Of a stretch of 49,172 nucleotides of DNA, positions 8,236-14,834 are shown piece after piece. Origin of the DNA: Microcaldota archaeon (GTDB lineage Archaea > Micrarchaeota > Micrarchaeia > Micrarchaeales > CABMGC01); the NCBI GenBank assembly GCA_021810455.1, contig JAJZIU010000003.1:1-49172 (forward strand). Direction: 5' to 3'. Within the stretch, counting starts at the first letter, position 1. Each line of letters opens with the position of its first letter. The position numbers were made by a program, and so were the translations under genes. The notes beneath the pieces are model-generated. The model was not told the origin of the DNA. It did no database searches and saw only the letters and a program-made list of their open reading frames with translations.

Positions 8236-9024
8236 CTACATGTAACCTAGTGCTCTTAGTTTGGACATGACATAATCTTTCTCTTTATCTTGATCTCTCC
8301 CTTGCCTTTCTTCGGTTGTTGAGACTTTCAATTCTGCCATTATTTGTGGTATGTTTTTTGCATTAGATTTTATCATAGATGTGCAATGTGTGCAACCAAG
8401 GCTCCTATACCTGAACCCATTTCTTGAGAAGTACAGCGGATTAACAGGTATTTTTTCGGCTTGGGTATAGTTCCAGACATCTATCTCGTTCCAATCTAAA
8501 AGAGGGTGTATCCGGGCATGCTCACCCTCTTCTATTTTTGAAGAATAATCATCCCACAATTCAGCCTTTTGATTTTTGTAATCCCACTTGAAATCCTTGT
8601 TGCGTTTTGATACGTATCTTTCTTTAGAGCGTATACCATGTTCATCTCTTCTTATCGATACTATTAATGCATTGAAACCTTGTTCTTTCATTATCTTTTT
8701 TAGGGCTTCAGTTTTGTTTGAACCGCAACAACTAAATCCGGAAAGTTCCTTTTTTATTTTGCTTTCTGCAACTATGAGATCTAATTTCCATTTTTTTGTT
8801 AACAGATCCCTGAATTCGTAAGTTTCTGGAAAGTCTATCCCATTATCTATGTGTATAACGGGGAAAGGTATTTTGCTAACAAATGCTTTTCTTGCTACTG
8901 CAAGCATAGCAGTAGAATCTTTGCCCATGCTCCATAGAGCAGCAACATTGTCAAAGCGAGAGACGGCTTCCCTAAGCAAGAATATGCTTCTCTCTTCCAG
9001 TAGGCTGAGGTTTTGTTTTATCAT
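8236..9024 (-). CDS. cysD: Sulfate adenylyltransferase subunit 2 (CysD)
   Basis: PAPS-reductase/ATP-pyrophosphatase fold, 262 residues. The PP-loop reads SMGKDST near residue 32. CysD hallmarks follow: HIDNGIDFPETYEFRD, RRDEHGIRSKER, WDYKNQKAELW, HPLLDWNEIDVW and a C-terminal STTEERQGRDQD. These match CysD rather than the APS/PAPS reductase CysH, which lacks this tail. With CysN it forms APS. Cys residues (SCCGS, GCTHCTS) could bind metal and are not usual for E. coli CysD. The protein ends KLRALGYM, echoed by the regulator two genes upstream. It overlaps the upstream 94-residue gene by 4 bases. Confidence 0.92.
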   Translation of the reverse strand: MIKQNLSLLEERSIFLLREAVSRFDNVAALWSMGKDSTAMLAVARKAFVSKIPFPVIHIDNGIDFPETYEFRDLLTKKWKLDLIVAESKIKKELSGFSCCGSNKTEALKKIMKEQGFNALIVSIRRDEHGIRSKERYVSKRNKDFKWDYKNQKAELWDDYSSKIEEGEHARIHPLLDWNEIDVWNYTQAEKIPVNPLYFSRNGFRYRSLGCTHCTSMIKSNAKNIPQIMAELKVSTTEERQGRDQDKEKDYVMSKLRALGYM

Positions 9025-9305
9025 TTAGACACCAGATTAACACTCCGAAGATCTTTGAGATATATGAGAGCTCCGCGAATATCGTTCTTTTTGATTACGG
9101 ATAACGGTACTCGAGTTATAGGTTTGTTTTTTATATCGTACAATTCGACGTAAGAGCGTTTTAGATCATCTGATTTGTTTAAACCTTTGTAAAAGACACG
9201 ATAATATTTTACATTGCTTTTTTTGAGCTCTTCTGAGAATGATTCCCAATCATCTATTTTGTTAGACTTTTGAAGTTTGAGTGCCGCTTTTTCTATGTCT
9301 GCCAT
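9021..9305 (-). CDS. Unknown small protein of the sulfate-activation operon
   Basis: 94 residues, Lys-rich, mixed alpha/beta, with no signal peptide or membrane segment. I recognise no family. A helical first part (IEKAALKLQKS, then DDWESFSEELKKS) is followed by beta-like segments (YYRVFYKG, YVELYD) and a C-terminal helix. It lies between the RHH regulator (8-base gap) and cysD (4-base overlap), so it is almost certainly co-translated with CysD. A role as a CysDN accessory or regulatory partner is only an inference from position. Confidence 0.7.
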   Translation of the reverse strand: MADIEKAALKLQKSNKIDDWESFSEELKKSNVKYYRVFYKGLNKSDDLKRSYVELYDIKNKPITRVPLSVIKKNDIRGALIYLKDLRSVNLVSK

Positions 9306-9313
9306 AAAATCAA

Positions 9314-9526
9314 CTAGGTATATCCAAGCGCCTTTAGGCGTTCTATCACCGAGTTTTTTTCGTTTGAATCAGATTCCATTGTTGCCATCGTTTCCCTCAG
9401 TATATAAGTTACACAATCTGAAACTGAAGAAAAACCCGTGTTCTTTATCTTGTCTTCAATTCTCTCAAAAAGTGGCGTTGGTATGGTTATAGTAGTGTAC
9501 TTTCGTTTAGTTCCATTCTTTTTCAT
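9314..9526 (-). CDS. Ribbon-helix-helix (CopG-like) regulator
   Basis: 70 residues. The N-terminal 45 fit a ribbon-helix-helix domain: a basic strand YTTITIPTPLFERIE, a helix, then GFSSVSDCVTYILRE, with the Gly and Ser typical of the turn between helices. A short acidic linker leads to a C-terminal IERLKALGYT, resembling the end of CysD in the same operon. It is the first gene of the operon, and an inverted repeat (9535-9558) lies between it and the TATA box. Autoregulation of the sulfonation operon is therefore likely (inference). Confidence 0.8.
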   Translation of the reverse strand: MKKNGTKRKYTTITIPTPLFERIEDKIKNTGFSSVSDCVTYILRETMATMESDSNEKNSVIERLKALGYT

Positions 9527-9534
9527 ACAATCCC

Positions 9535-9558
9535 AATGTTGTTTAATGTTACAACATT
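9535..9558. promoter_or_regulatory. Candidate operator of the sulfonation operon
   Basis: AATGTTGT (9535-9542) and ACAACATT (9551-9558) are exact inverted repeats with an 8-base spacer that itself repeats AATGTT. The site sits 9 bases upstream of the RHH gene and covers the transcription start predicted from the TATA box at 9569-9580, a repressing position. Short inverted or direct repeats are typical CopG-family sites. Confidence 0.6.
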
Positions 9559-9568
9559 ATAATACAAG

Positions 9569-9586
9569 ATTATAAAAACCTTTCAG
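9569..9586 (-). promoter_or_regulatory. BRE/TATA promoter of the sulfonation operon
   Basis: Read leftward: GAAAGGTTTTTATAATC, a purine-rich BRE-like block followed by a TATA box. The expected start is near 9547, inside the candidate operator. The leader would be about 20 bases. Confidence 0.55.
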
Positions 9587-9869
9587 AAGCTGACTCAGAT
9601 AACTATGCAGGCATAATGAGGTTATAGAAACATTTTTAAACGATAGGTTTTTATGAAGAATAGGGATTGGTATGAACGGTTTTGAATCAAACATAGAGAC
9701 GGATACTGTTGCAAATGGAGATTTTAGAAGGGTTTTGTATACGGGAAAGCATAGCCAACTTGTTCTTATGAGCCTAAAACCCGGGGAGGAGATAGGAGAG
9801 AGTATAGGGTTTGATGCTGTTGATGCTGGGAAGTTAAAGTCTGCAAGATATCTTGAGGCTCTGGGAATG

Positions 9870-9914
9870 CGTGACATCCCCCCCACCCGTAAACGGCGTG
9901 GGCTTCCTCTGCGT
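9870..9914 (-). ncRNA. Putative omega-RNA scaffold / right end of the TnpB element
   Basis: In IS605 elements the guide (omega) RNA covers the end of tnpB and the right end and runs into flanking DNA. Here the region after the tnpB stop contains a stable hairpin (CCCAC-CCGT / ACGG-GTGGG, 9882-9902, one bulged base) followed by GATGTCAC-type sequence and the junction. The guide would be read from the host-gene flank beginning CATTCCCAGAG. Assignment rests on family knowledge and the visible hairpin. Confidence 0.5.
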
Positions 9915-11126
9915 TCATGCAATCACTGCATCGTGCAGAGGATGTGTTTTATCGGTTCTCAGTTCTTCGAGAGTTGCCTCCTGTTGAGGTCTTACATTCT
10001 CTCCCCGAGCGTGACTTTCCCTCTGTCCGAGGGTAGCTCTTTTGGGTATGTTTATTGATGCGTTTATGTCCCTGTCCAACTGCAATCCGCATTTATCGCA
10101 GTTGTATTCTCTGACGGAGAGTGGCATTTCCCGTATGTTGCCACAATTACTGCACTCCTTTGATGTATTCCTTGCGTCTACTTTCATTACCTTCATACCA
10201 GCACTTTCAGCCTTGTATGAGAGGTATTGGACGAACCTGTTCCATGAAGCGTTCTGTATCGAACCTGCCAATCTGTGATTCTTTACCATGTTTTGTATAC
10301 GCAGGTCTTCCACTGCAAATGAAGTATATCCTGAATTGACGAGAGTATCTGAAAGTTTGTGAAGATAATCATCTGATTGGTTTGTTATGTGTTCGTATGT
10401 CTTCTGGAGATCTGCCTTCGCCTTCTCCCTTCTCTTTGAGCCTTTGTTCCTCCTTGCGACTACCCTTTGCCAATGCGAAATCCTTTTTCTGTTCTGTTGC
10501 ATGAACTTTGGCTTCTCTATCTTTGTTCCGTCTGAAATTGCAATGAATGAATCCAGTCCTAGATCTATCCCGACTGGATTGGTGTTCTCCACTTCGGGAA
10601 TTCTGATGTTATTTATCGTGGTGAAGATTGCGTAATAGTTCTTTCCTTCCCGCTTTATTGCGAGCGTCTTTATTGTGCCTTCTATCTTCCTATGCAAATC
10701 TATCGGCATTGTTCCTATTCTTGAAATTCTTAGCCTGCCCTTTCTTATCGAGAAGGAACCATTGTCCTGTGGATAGGTTATTGACTTGTATCTGTCTTTT
10801 GACTTGAATCTTGGGAAGCCTGCCTTCCTGTTTCCTTCCTTGATTCTCCTGAAGAAATTTTGGTATGCCTTCATAAGCCTGAATTCTATCTCGCATCTTG
10901 TTTGCGAATACAGTTTCAGGTATTTCTTGTCTTCTTGAATTATTTCTTTTACAAATCTGTTGAATTGCGCCATTGATACTTTGTGATTGTCATTCTTATA
11001 TGATCGAATCGATTTCTCAAGAAGTCTATTGTAGAACCGCTGCGCAAGAATTAGGCGTTTATCTATTTCTTCCTGCCGTATGGTATCAGGATAGATTCGG
11101 AATTTATATGCCTTCGTCAATTCCAT
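9915..11126 (-). CDS. tnpB: TnpB RNA-guided endonuclease
   Basis: 403 residues, full family length. The N-terminus AYKFRIYPD is the classic OrfB start. RuvC residues are all present: Asp188 in GIDLGLD, Glu273 in FAVEDL and the third Asp in DRDINAS (about 353). A zinc ribbon lies between them (CSNCG at 325-328, CDKCG at 343-346). The nuclease therefore looks intact. TnpB proteins cut DNA next to a target-adjacent motif using an RNA from the element's right end, which helps element retention. The C-terminal 40 residues are low-complexity and overlap the putative guide RNA region, as usual. Codon use is like the neighbours. Confidence 0.93.
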   Translation of the reverse strand: MELTKAYKFRIYPDTIRQEEIDKRLILAQRFYNRLLEKSIRSYKNDNHKVSMAQFNRFVKEIIQEDKKYLKLYSQTRCEIEFRLMKAYQNFFRRIKEGNRKAGFPRFKSKDRYKSITYPQDNGSFSIRKGRLRISRIGTMPIDLHRKIEGTIKTLAIKREGKNYYAIFTTINNIRIPEVENTNPVGIDLGLDSFIAISDGTKIEKPKFMQQNRKRISHWQRVVARRNKGSKRREKAKADLQKTYEHITNQSDDYLHKLSDTLVNSGYTSFAVEDLRIQNMVKNHRLAGSIQNASWNRFVQYLSYKAESAGMKVMKVDARNTSKECSNCGNIREMPLSVREYNCDKCGLQLDRDINASINIPKRATLGQRESHARGENVRPQQEATLEELRTDKTHPLHDAVIA

Positions 11127-11176
11127 GTTGTTTATATCAATATCCCATTTCTATATACCTTTTGCGGTTCGCTTTC

Positions 11177-11201
11177 ATCCCACCCATAAATGGTGTGGGA
11201 T
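11177..11201. repeat. Left-end hairpin of the TnpB element
   Basis: ATCCCAC-CCAT / ATGG-(T)-GTGGGAT forms an 11-bp stem with one bulged base. It matches the right-end hairpin at 18 of 21 core positions. Such subterminal hairpins are the TnpA recognition sites of IS200/IS605 elements. Confidence 0.65.
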
Positions 11202-11383
11202 TTCCCGCTCACTTTGTTAACATAGAGCTTGGTTTTTCTCAGAAACTCGGCACTGCAATAGGATTTAGATTGGTAAGATAACGGTAATAAATGCTGGATA
11301 TTTTATTAGTTATGCTTTAGAGAGCAGCAGTCAAGACTTATTATTCTTGCTATGTAAATCTTATGCGGTAGTGAGGAATTACA

Positions 11384-13081
11384 ATGAGGATACTTCAATT
11401 CGACGTTGACAACATAACTTATAAAGCGGTGAGACCAGAGGCAAGCATATATGAAGATCTTAAAAATAAAGATACGGTCTCAGTAGATGATACGCTTGTA
11501 ATATTCGTATGCGTTGAAAAAGGGGATGATGACAGCATAGCTGACAAGGCAATGGACGATACTGAAGAATTTATGAAAAAGTTAGACAGGAAAAAACTAG
11601 TGGTGTATCCGTTTGCCCATCTGAGCAGCGACTTAGCAGCACCAAGAGACGCGATGGCAATAATAGATCGCATGTATAAGGCAGTGCCTGAAAATATAGA
11701 GGCTTATAAAGCGCCTTTTGGATGGAACAAAAAATTGGATTTGGATGTTAAAGCCCATCCGTTGGCAGAACAATCCAGGAGCTATGGAGACGGAATTGAG
11801 AAGAAAATTTACAATAAAGCACGGCCAACAAGCATAAACACAGCAATAGTGAAGAAGAGCAGTTGGGCAGGTTTGCCTGAAAATGATCACAGGACGATAG
11901 GTGAAAAACTAGACCTATACAGCTTTCAGGAAGTTTCTCCAGCAATGGTTTATTGGCATCCTAATGGTTATGTTATATACAAAGAACTAATGAAATTCAT
12001 GAGGGAGAAGGAGGACGAATATGAATATAAAGAGATAAGCACTCCGATAGTTGCAAACACTGCACTATGGCATGTCAGCGGTCATATGGACTTTTACAGA
12101 AAGGATATGTTTATATTCGACTCTGGGTTCGGCGAATTGGGATTAAAACCGATGAACTGCCCTTCATCCATACTAATTTACAAATCAAAAACATGGAGCT
12201 ACAGGGATCTTCCTTTCAGAACTGCGATATTTGATAAGTTATATAGAAGTGAATTATCCGGAGTTGTGACAGGATTGTTTAGAGTTAAGGAGTTAACCCA
12301 AGATGATGGACACATCTTTCTTAAAGAAGATCAGATAGAGGATGAATTAACTTCTTTCTTAAGGATGGTTAAGGAAGTTTACACAACTTTTGACCTTAGA
12401 TTTAATGCGAAGTTATCAACAATGCCAAGTGAACATGTTGGAGATGAAAGCATGTGGGAAAGGGCCACCGCAGCGCTGAAAAATGCTTTGGAAAAAAATG
12501 ACGTGAAGTACGAAATTAAAGAAGGAGAGGGCGCGTTTTATGGCCCGAAGATAGATTTTGATGTTTTGGATTCCTTGGGAAGATTATGGCAGTGTGCAAC
12601 AGTGCAAGTAGACTATCAGATGCCACTAAAATTCAATCTTGAATACATGAACGAGAGTGGAAGCACAAGCATACCCGTAATAATACATCGTGCAGTATTG
12701 GGCAGTTTGGAGAGATTTATAGGAGTGATGACAGAGCACTATCAGGGGAAGTTCCCAACATGGCTTGCCCCAGTACAAGTGCGTGTAATATCGATATCCG
12801 AACAAACTGAAAAATATGCAAATGAAATTTACAAAGAACTCAGAAGTAATAGAATAAGAGCCGAGCTTGATGTCGGAGACAAAACATTAGAATATAAAAT
12901 AAGAGATTGCACGCTTCAGAAAATTCCTTACGCCATAATACTAGGTAAGAAGGAGGAAGAGAGGAATGAGATTACAATAAGGAGCAGGTCTGGACAGCAG
13001 AAACGTAATGTAAAAATAGGAGAATTTATAGAACAGCTAAAAGACGAAGTGACAACACGTTCCAATAATTTAGCGTTTTAG
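11384..13081 (+). CDS. thrS: Threonyl-tRNA synthetase (archaeal type)
   Basis: 565 residues. The first 140 form the archaeal editing domain, related to D-Tyr-tRNA deacylase and distinct from the bacterial TGS/N2 arrangement. The class II core follows, with the zinc ligands Cys in KPMNCPSS, His in DDGHIF and His in IIHRAVLGSLER (motif 3). The anticodon-binding domain (APVQVRVISIS to IPYAIILGKKE) closes the protein. A purine-rich GTGAGGA lies 8-10 bases before the ATG. The pterin dehydratase gene begins 2 bases after the stop. All expected elements are intact. Confidence 0.95.
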   Translation: MRILQFDVDNITYKAVRPEASIYEDLKNKDTVSVDDTLVIFVCVEKGDDDSIADKAMDDTEEFMKKLDRKKLVVYPFAHLSSDLAAPRDAMAIIDRMYKAVPENIEAYKAPFGWNKKLDLDVKAHPLAEQSRSYGDGIEKKIYNKARPTSINTAIVKKSSWAGLPENDHRTIGEKLDLYSFQEVSPAMVYWHPNGYVIYKELMKFMREKEDEYEYKEISTPIVANTALWHVSGHMDFYRKDMFIFDSGFGELGLKPMNCPSSILIYKSKTWSYRDLPFRTAIFDKLYRSELSGVVTGLFRVKELTQDDGHIFLKEDQIEDELTSFLRMVKEVYTTFDLRFNAKLSTMPSEHVGDESMWERATAALKNALEKNDVKYEIKEGEGAFYGPKIDFDVLDSLGRLWQCATVQVDYQMPLKFNLEYMNESGSTSIPVIIHRAVLGSLERFIGVMTEHYQGKFPTWLAPVQVRVISISEQTEKYANEIYKELRSNRIRAELDVGDKTLEYKIRDCTLQKIPYAIILGKKEEERNEITIRSRSGQQKRNVKIGEFIEQLKDEVTTRSNNLAF

Positions 13082-13083
13082 GT

Positions 13084-13416
13084 ATGGTTATGGATTTGGC
13101 TAGGAAGAAATGTGTGCCTTGTGAGGGTGGAGTGAAACCTTTTTCACGAAAAGTTGCAAAAAACTACGCAAAACTTGTGAGTGGCTGGAAACTGAACGGG
13201 AACAAAATACAGCGTGAATTTAGATTCAAGAATTTTTTACTTGCTATGAAATTTGTAAATAATGTAGCAAGGATAGCGCAGAAGGAAGGACACCACCCAG
13301 ATATACTATTATATTCATGGAATCACGTAAGAATAACAACGTATACTCACGCGATAGATGGCCTTTCGGAAAACGACTTCATACTCGCTGCAAAAATAGA
13401 TGGTATTGACAAGTAA
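13084..13416 (+). CDS. Pterin-4a-carbinolamine dehydratase (PhhB/DCoH family)
   Basis: 110 residues, typical size. The signature EGHHPDI...WNHVRITTYTHAIDGLSENDF is complete, with the paired His and the Trp/His of the active site. The family dehydrates 4a-hydroxytetrahydrobiopterin, or acts in molybdopterin metabolism or as a moonlighting dimerisation factor. No aromatic amino-acid hydroxylase is visible nearby, so the substrate is unclear. The short N-terminal CVPCEGG is also family-typical. It starts immediately after thrS and is probably translated with it; ATG 13084 and ATG 13090 are both possible starts. Confidence 0.88.
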   Translation: MVMDLARKKCVPCEGGVKPFSRKVAKNYAKLVSGWKLNGNKIQREFRFKNFLLAMKFVNNVARIAQKEGHHPDILLYSWNHVRITTYTHAIDGLSENDFILAAKIDGIDK

Positions 13417-13444
13417 TAAAAACTTAAAAGCGTAAAGTATAGTG

Positions 13445-14104
13445 ATGGATAAGCCTGTAGAGATAATTATTGATGATAGAGAACGCAACGAAGAGATAGT
13501 CAATGGTCTTGAACAACATAATGTGAGTGTGAGATTCGCACAATTACCAGTAGGAGATTATATCATATCTGATAGGATTTGTGTTGAGAGGAAAACTGTC
13601 TCAGATTTCTCAAATTCGGTAATGGATCTTAGATTATTTGATCAGATAGAAAGACTTAGTAGAAGCTTTCAGAAGCCGATTTTGATAATAGAAGGAGACG
13701 AAGAAATTTCCATAACAAAAAATGCAATGATAGGTGCAATGCTAAAGGTGTGCATAGATTCGAATGTACAGATACTTAGATCTGAATCAGGAGAAGAAAC
13801 GGCATACATGTTATCAAGATTAGCCGAAAGAGAACAGATAGTTGATGATAGGGAACCGAGAATATTAGGGTTCAAAAAAGCTTATACAAATAGACAGTGG
13901 CAATTGCTAATCCTTAGTTCGATACCGGGAGTAGGACCAAAACTCGCAAAGGATCTTTTAGCAAAGTTCAAAACAATTAGGAATGTGGTCGATGCGAATA
14001 TCGAAGATCTAATCTCTGTAGATAAAATAGGAAAGATTAAAGCAAGTAGGATACACAAGATACTTAATATGGAAAGCGGGGATGAGGTAGATGGATCTTA
14101 TTAA
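13445..14104 (+). CDS. XPF/ERCC4-type nuclease with helix-hairpin-helix domain
   Basis: About 219 residues. The ERCC4 nuclease domain covers residues 1-130: IIIDDRERN, GDYIISD and the catalytic VERKTVSDF (ERKxxxD). A tandem helix-hairpin-helix region follows (LSSIPGVGPKLAKDLLAKF, then DLISVDKIGKIKASRI). This is the short crenarchaeal-like XPF without the helicase half found in Hef. It cuts branched or flap DNA, normally as a dimer and stimulated by PCNA. I see no clear C-terminal PIP box. ATG 13445 is preferred over GTG 13442. It overlaps the next gene by 14 bases. Confidence 0.9.
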   Translation: MDKPVEIIIDDRERNEEIVNGLEQHNVSVRFAQLPVGDYIISDRICVERKTVSDFSNSVMDLRLFDQIERLSRSFQKPILIIEGDEEISITKNAMIGAMLKVCIDSNVQILRSESGEETAYMLSRLAEREQIVDDREPRILGFKKAYTNRQWQLLILSSIPGVGPKLAKDLLAKFKTIRNVVDANIEDLISVDKIGKIKASRIHKILNMESGDEVDGSY

Positions 14105-14723
14105 AAAGTTGTTTGAGAGTGGCGAACAAAACATACTGATTAAGTGCAGAAATCTTGTCAGCATATCCATAAAGGCAAACACAATGCTCAGGGAAGTAAT
14201 AGATGGAGCACAGGTTTTGGGAGAAGTGAAAAAACTTGAAAGTGAAGCGAGCAAAAAATCGTTCATGCTTTCGAATTTGATAACTTCTGGTGCAATAGCT
14301 CCAAATATCATAGACAATATGATATCATTGGTAAATACTGAGGATGAAATAGTAGACTCAGTATTCAATCTTTCTAGACAGCTTTTGAGATACAAAATCG
14401 CTGATAATAAAAATGGAAATTTCCTAAGAGAGAATCTAATAAACATGAATGAACTGGCTTCCAATGCGCTTGGACAGCTATATGACATGCATACGACAGA
14501 TGACATAGGTAACATAGGAAAGATACGGACGAAGATAAAAACTCTTGAGAATAAGGGAGATGTGATAAAGGATAACGTTCTGGATTTTGTTTATAAATCA
14601 GACATGGACTTTAGAAGTTTTTATCACATTATGAATTCCACATATTTGGCAGATGATATATTAGATAATTGTGAAGATGCATCTGACATTTTCATGAGCA
14701 TAATGCTTTCACTAACAACATGA
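14091..14723 (+). CDS. PhoU-like protein (DUF47 family)
   Basis: 210 residues, almost entirely helical, with repeated amphipathic segments (VSISIKANTMLREVIDG; GDVIKDNVLDFVYKSDMD) characteristic of the DUF47/PhoU-like metal-binding helical bundle. Acidic clusters (EDEIVD, DDILDNCED) could bind iron or other metals. Such proteins usually accompany PiT phosphate permeases and modulate transport. A PiT-like permease follows 111 bases downstream, which supports the call. It overlaps the end of the XPF-type nuclease gene, so expression is linked to the thrS group. Confidence 0.75.
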   Translation: MDLIKKLFESGEQNILIKCRNLVSISIKANTMLREVIDGAQVLGEVKKLESEASKKSFMLSNLITSGAIAPNIIDNMISLVNTEDEIVDSVFNLSRQLLRYKIADNKNGNFLRENLINMNELASNALGQLYDMHTTDDIGNIGKIRTKIKTLENKGDVIKDNVLDFVYKSDMDFRSFYHIMNSTYLADDILDNCEDASDIFMSIMLSLTT

Positions 14724-14834
14724 CCATAATTTAGAGGTATTGCTATCAACAAAGACACGCCATACATAAAAACAATGTTGATACACATCACATAAGTATT
14801 TTCTCTTCTTTTACCTGAATATGGTAGAATCATA

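Larger units (their letters stand above)
9870..11215 (-). mobile_element. IS605-type element carrying tnpB only (IS1341-like)
   Basis: A 1346-base insertion delimited by the restored host frame. Both ends carry near-identical subterminal hairpins in direct orientation: CCCACCCGTAAACGGCGTGGG-like at the right end and a CCCACCCATAAATGG-like version at the left end. The three differences lie in the stem, and two of them compensate each other. There is no Tyr transposase (tnpA), so mobility would need one supplied in trans. In tnpB orientation the left end follows GTTAAC, a candidate target-adjacent motif. No target duplication is seen, as expected for this family. Confidence 0.8.
9672..11281 (+). 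pseudogene. Chimeric cupin / dinucleotide-binding reductase remnant, split by an insertion
   Basis: Residues 1-43 (to about 9800) are the start of a small cupin (VLYTGKHSQLVLMSLKPGEE). Without a frame change this becomes SIGFDAVDAGKLKSARYLEA, the C-terminal signature of COG2085-type NADP/F420 dinucleotide-binding reductases. The frame reaches ATG at 9867-9869, where the TnpB element intervenes. It resumes at GTT 11216 with VNIELG...GTAIGFRLVR and a stop at 11281, the expected end of the reductase family. Removing the element restores one 87-codon frame. Two decay events are thus visible: a deletion fusing two genes, then the insertion. No cupin metal site remains and no Rossmann fold is present, so neither activity can survive. 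Confidence 0.75.

Noticed and set aside
8236-9024. Annotation as APS/PAPS reductase (CysH)
   Set aside because: The sequence matches CysD across its length, including the STTEERQGR end, and it is paired with CysN.
9557-9922. 121-residue minus-strand ORF
   Set aside because: It is the antisense shadow of the cupin chimera and the element end; its composition (Arg/Ser/Pro-rich) is not protein-like.
10973-11281. 102-residue plus-strand ORF ending in IGFRLVR
   Set aside because: Only the last 21 codons are meaningful, as the resumed end of the interrupted host gene. The rest is antisense to tnpB.
14724-14834. Possible extra gene between the PhoU-like and PiT genes
   Set aside because: No ORF above a few codons with a credible start, and no clear structure. 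It is probably just a spacer or leader.
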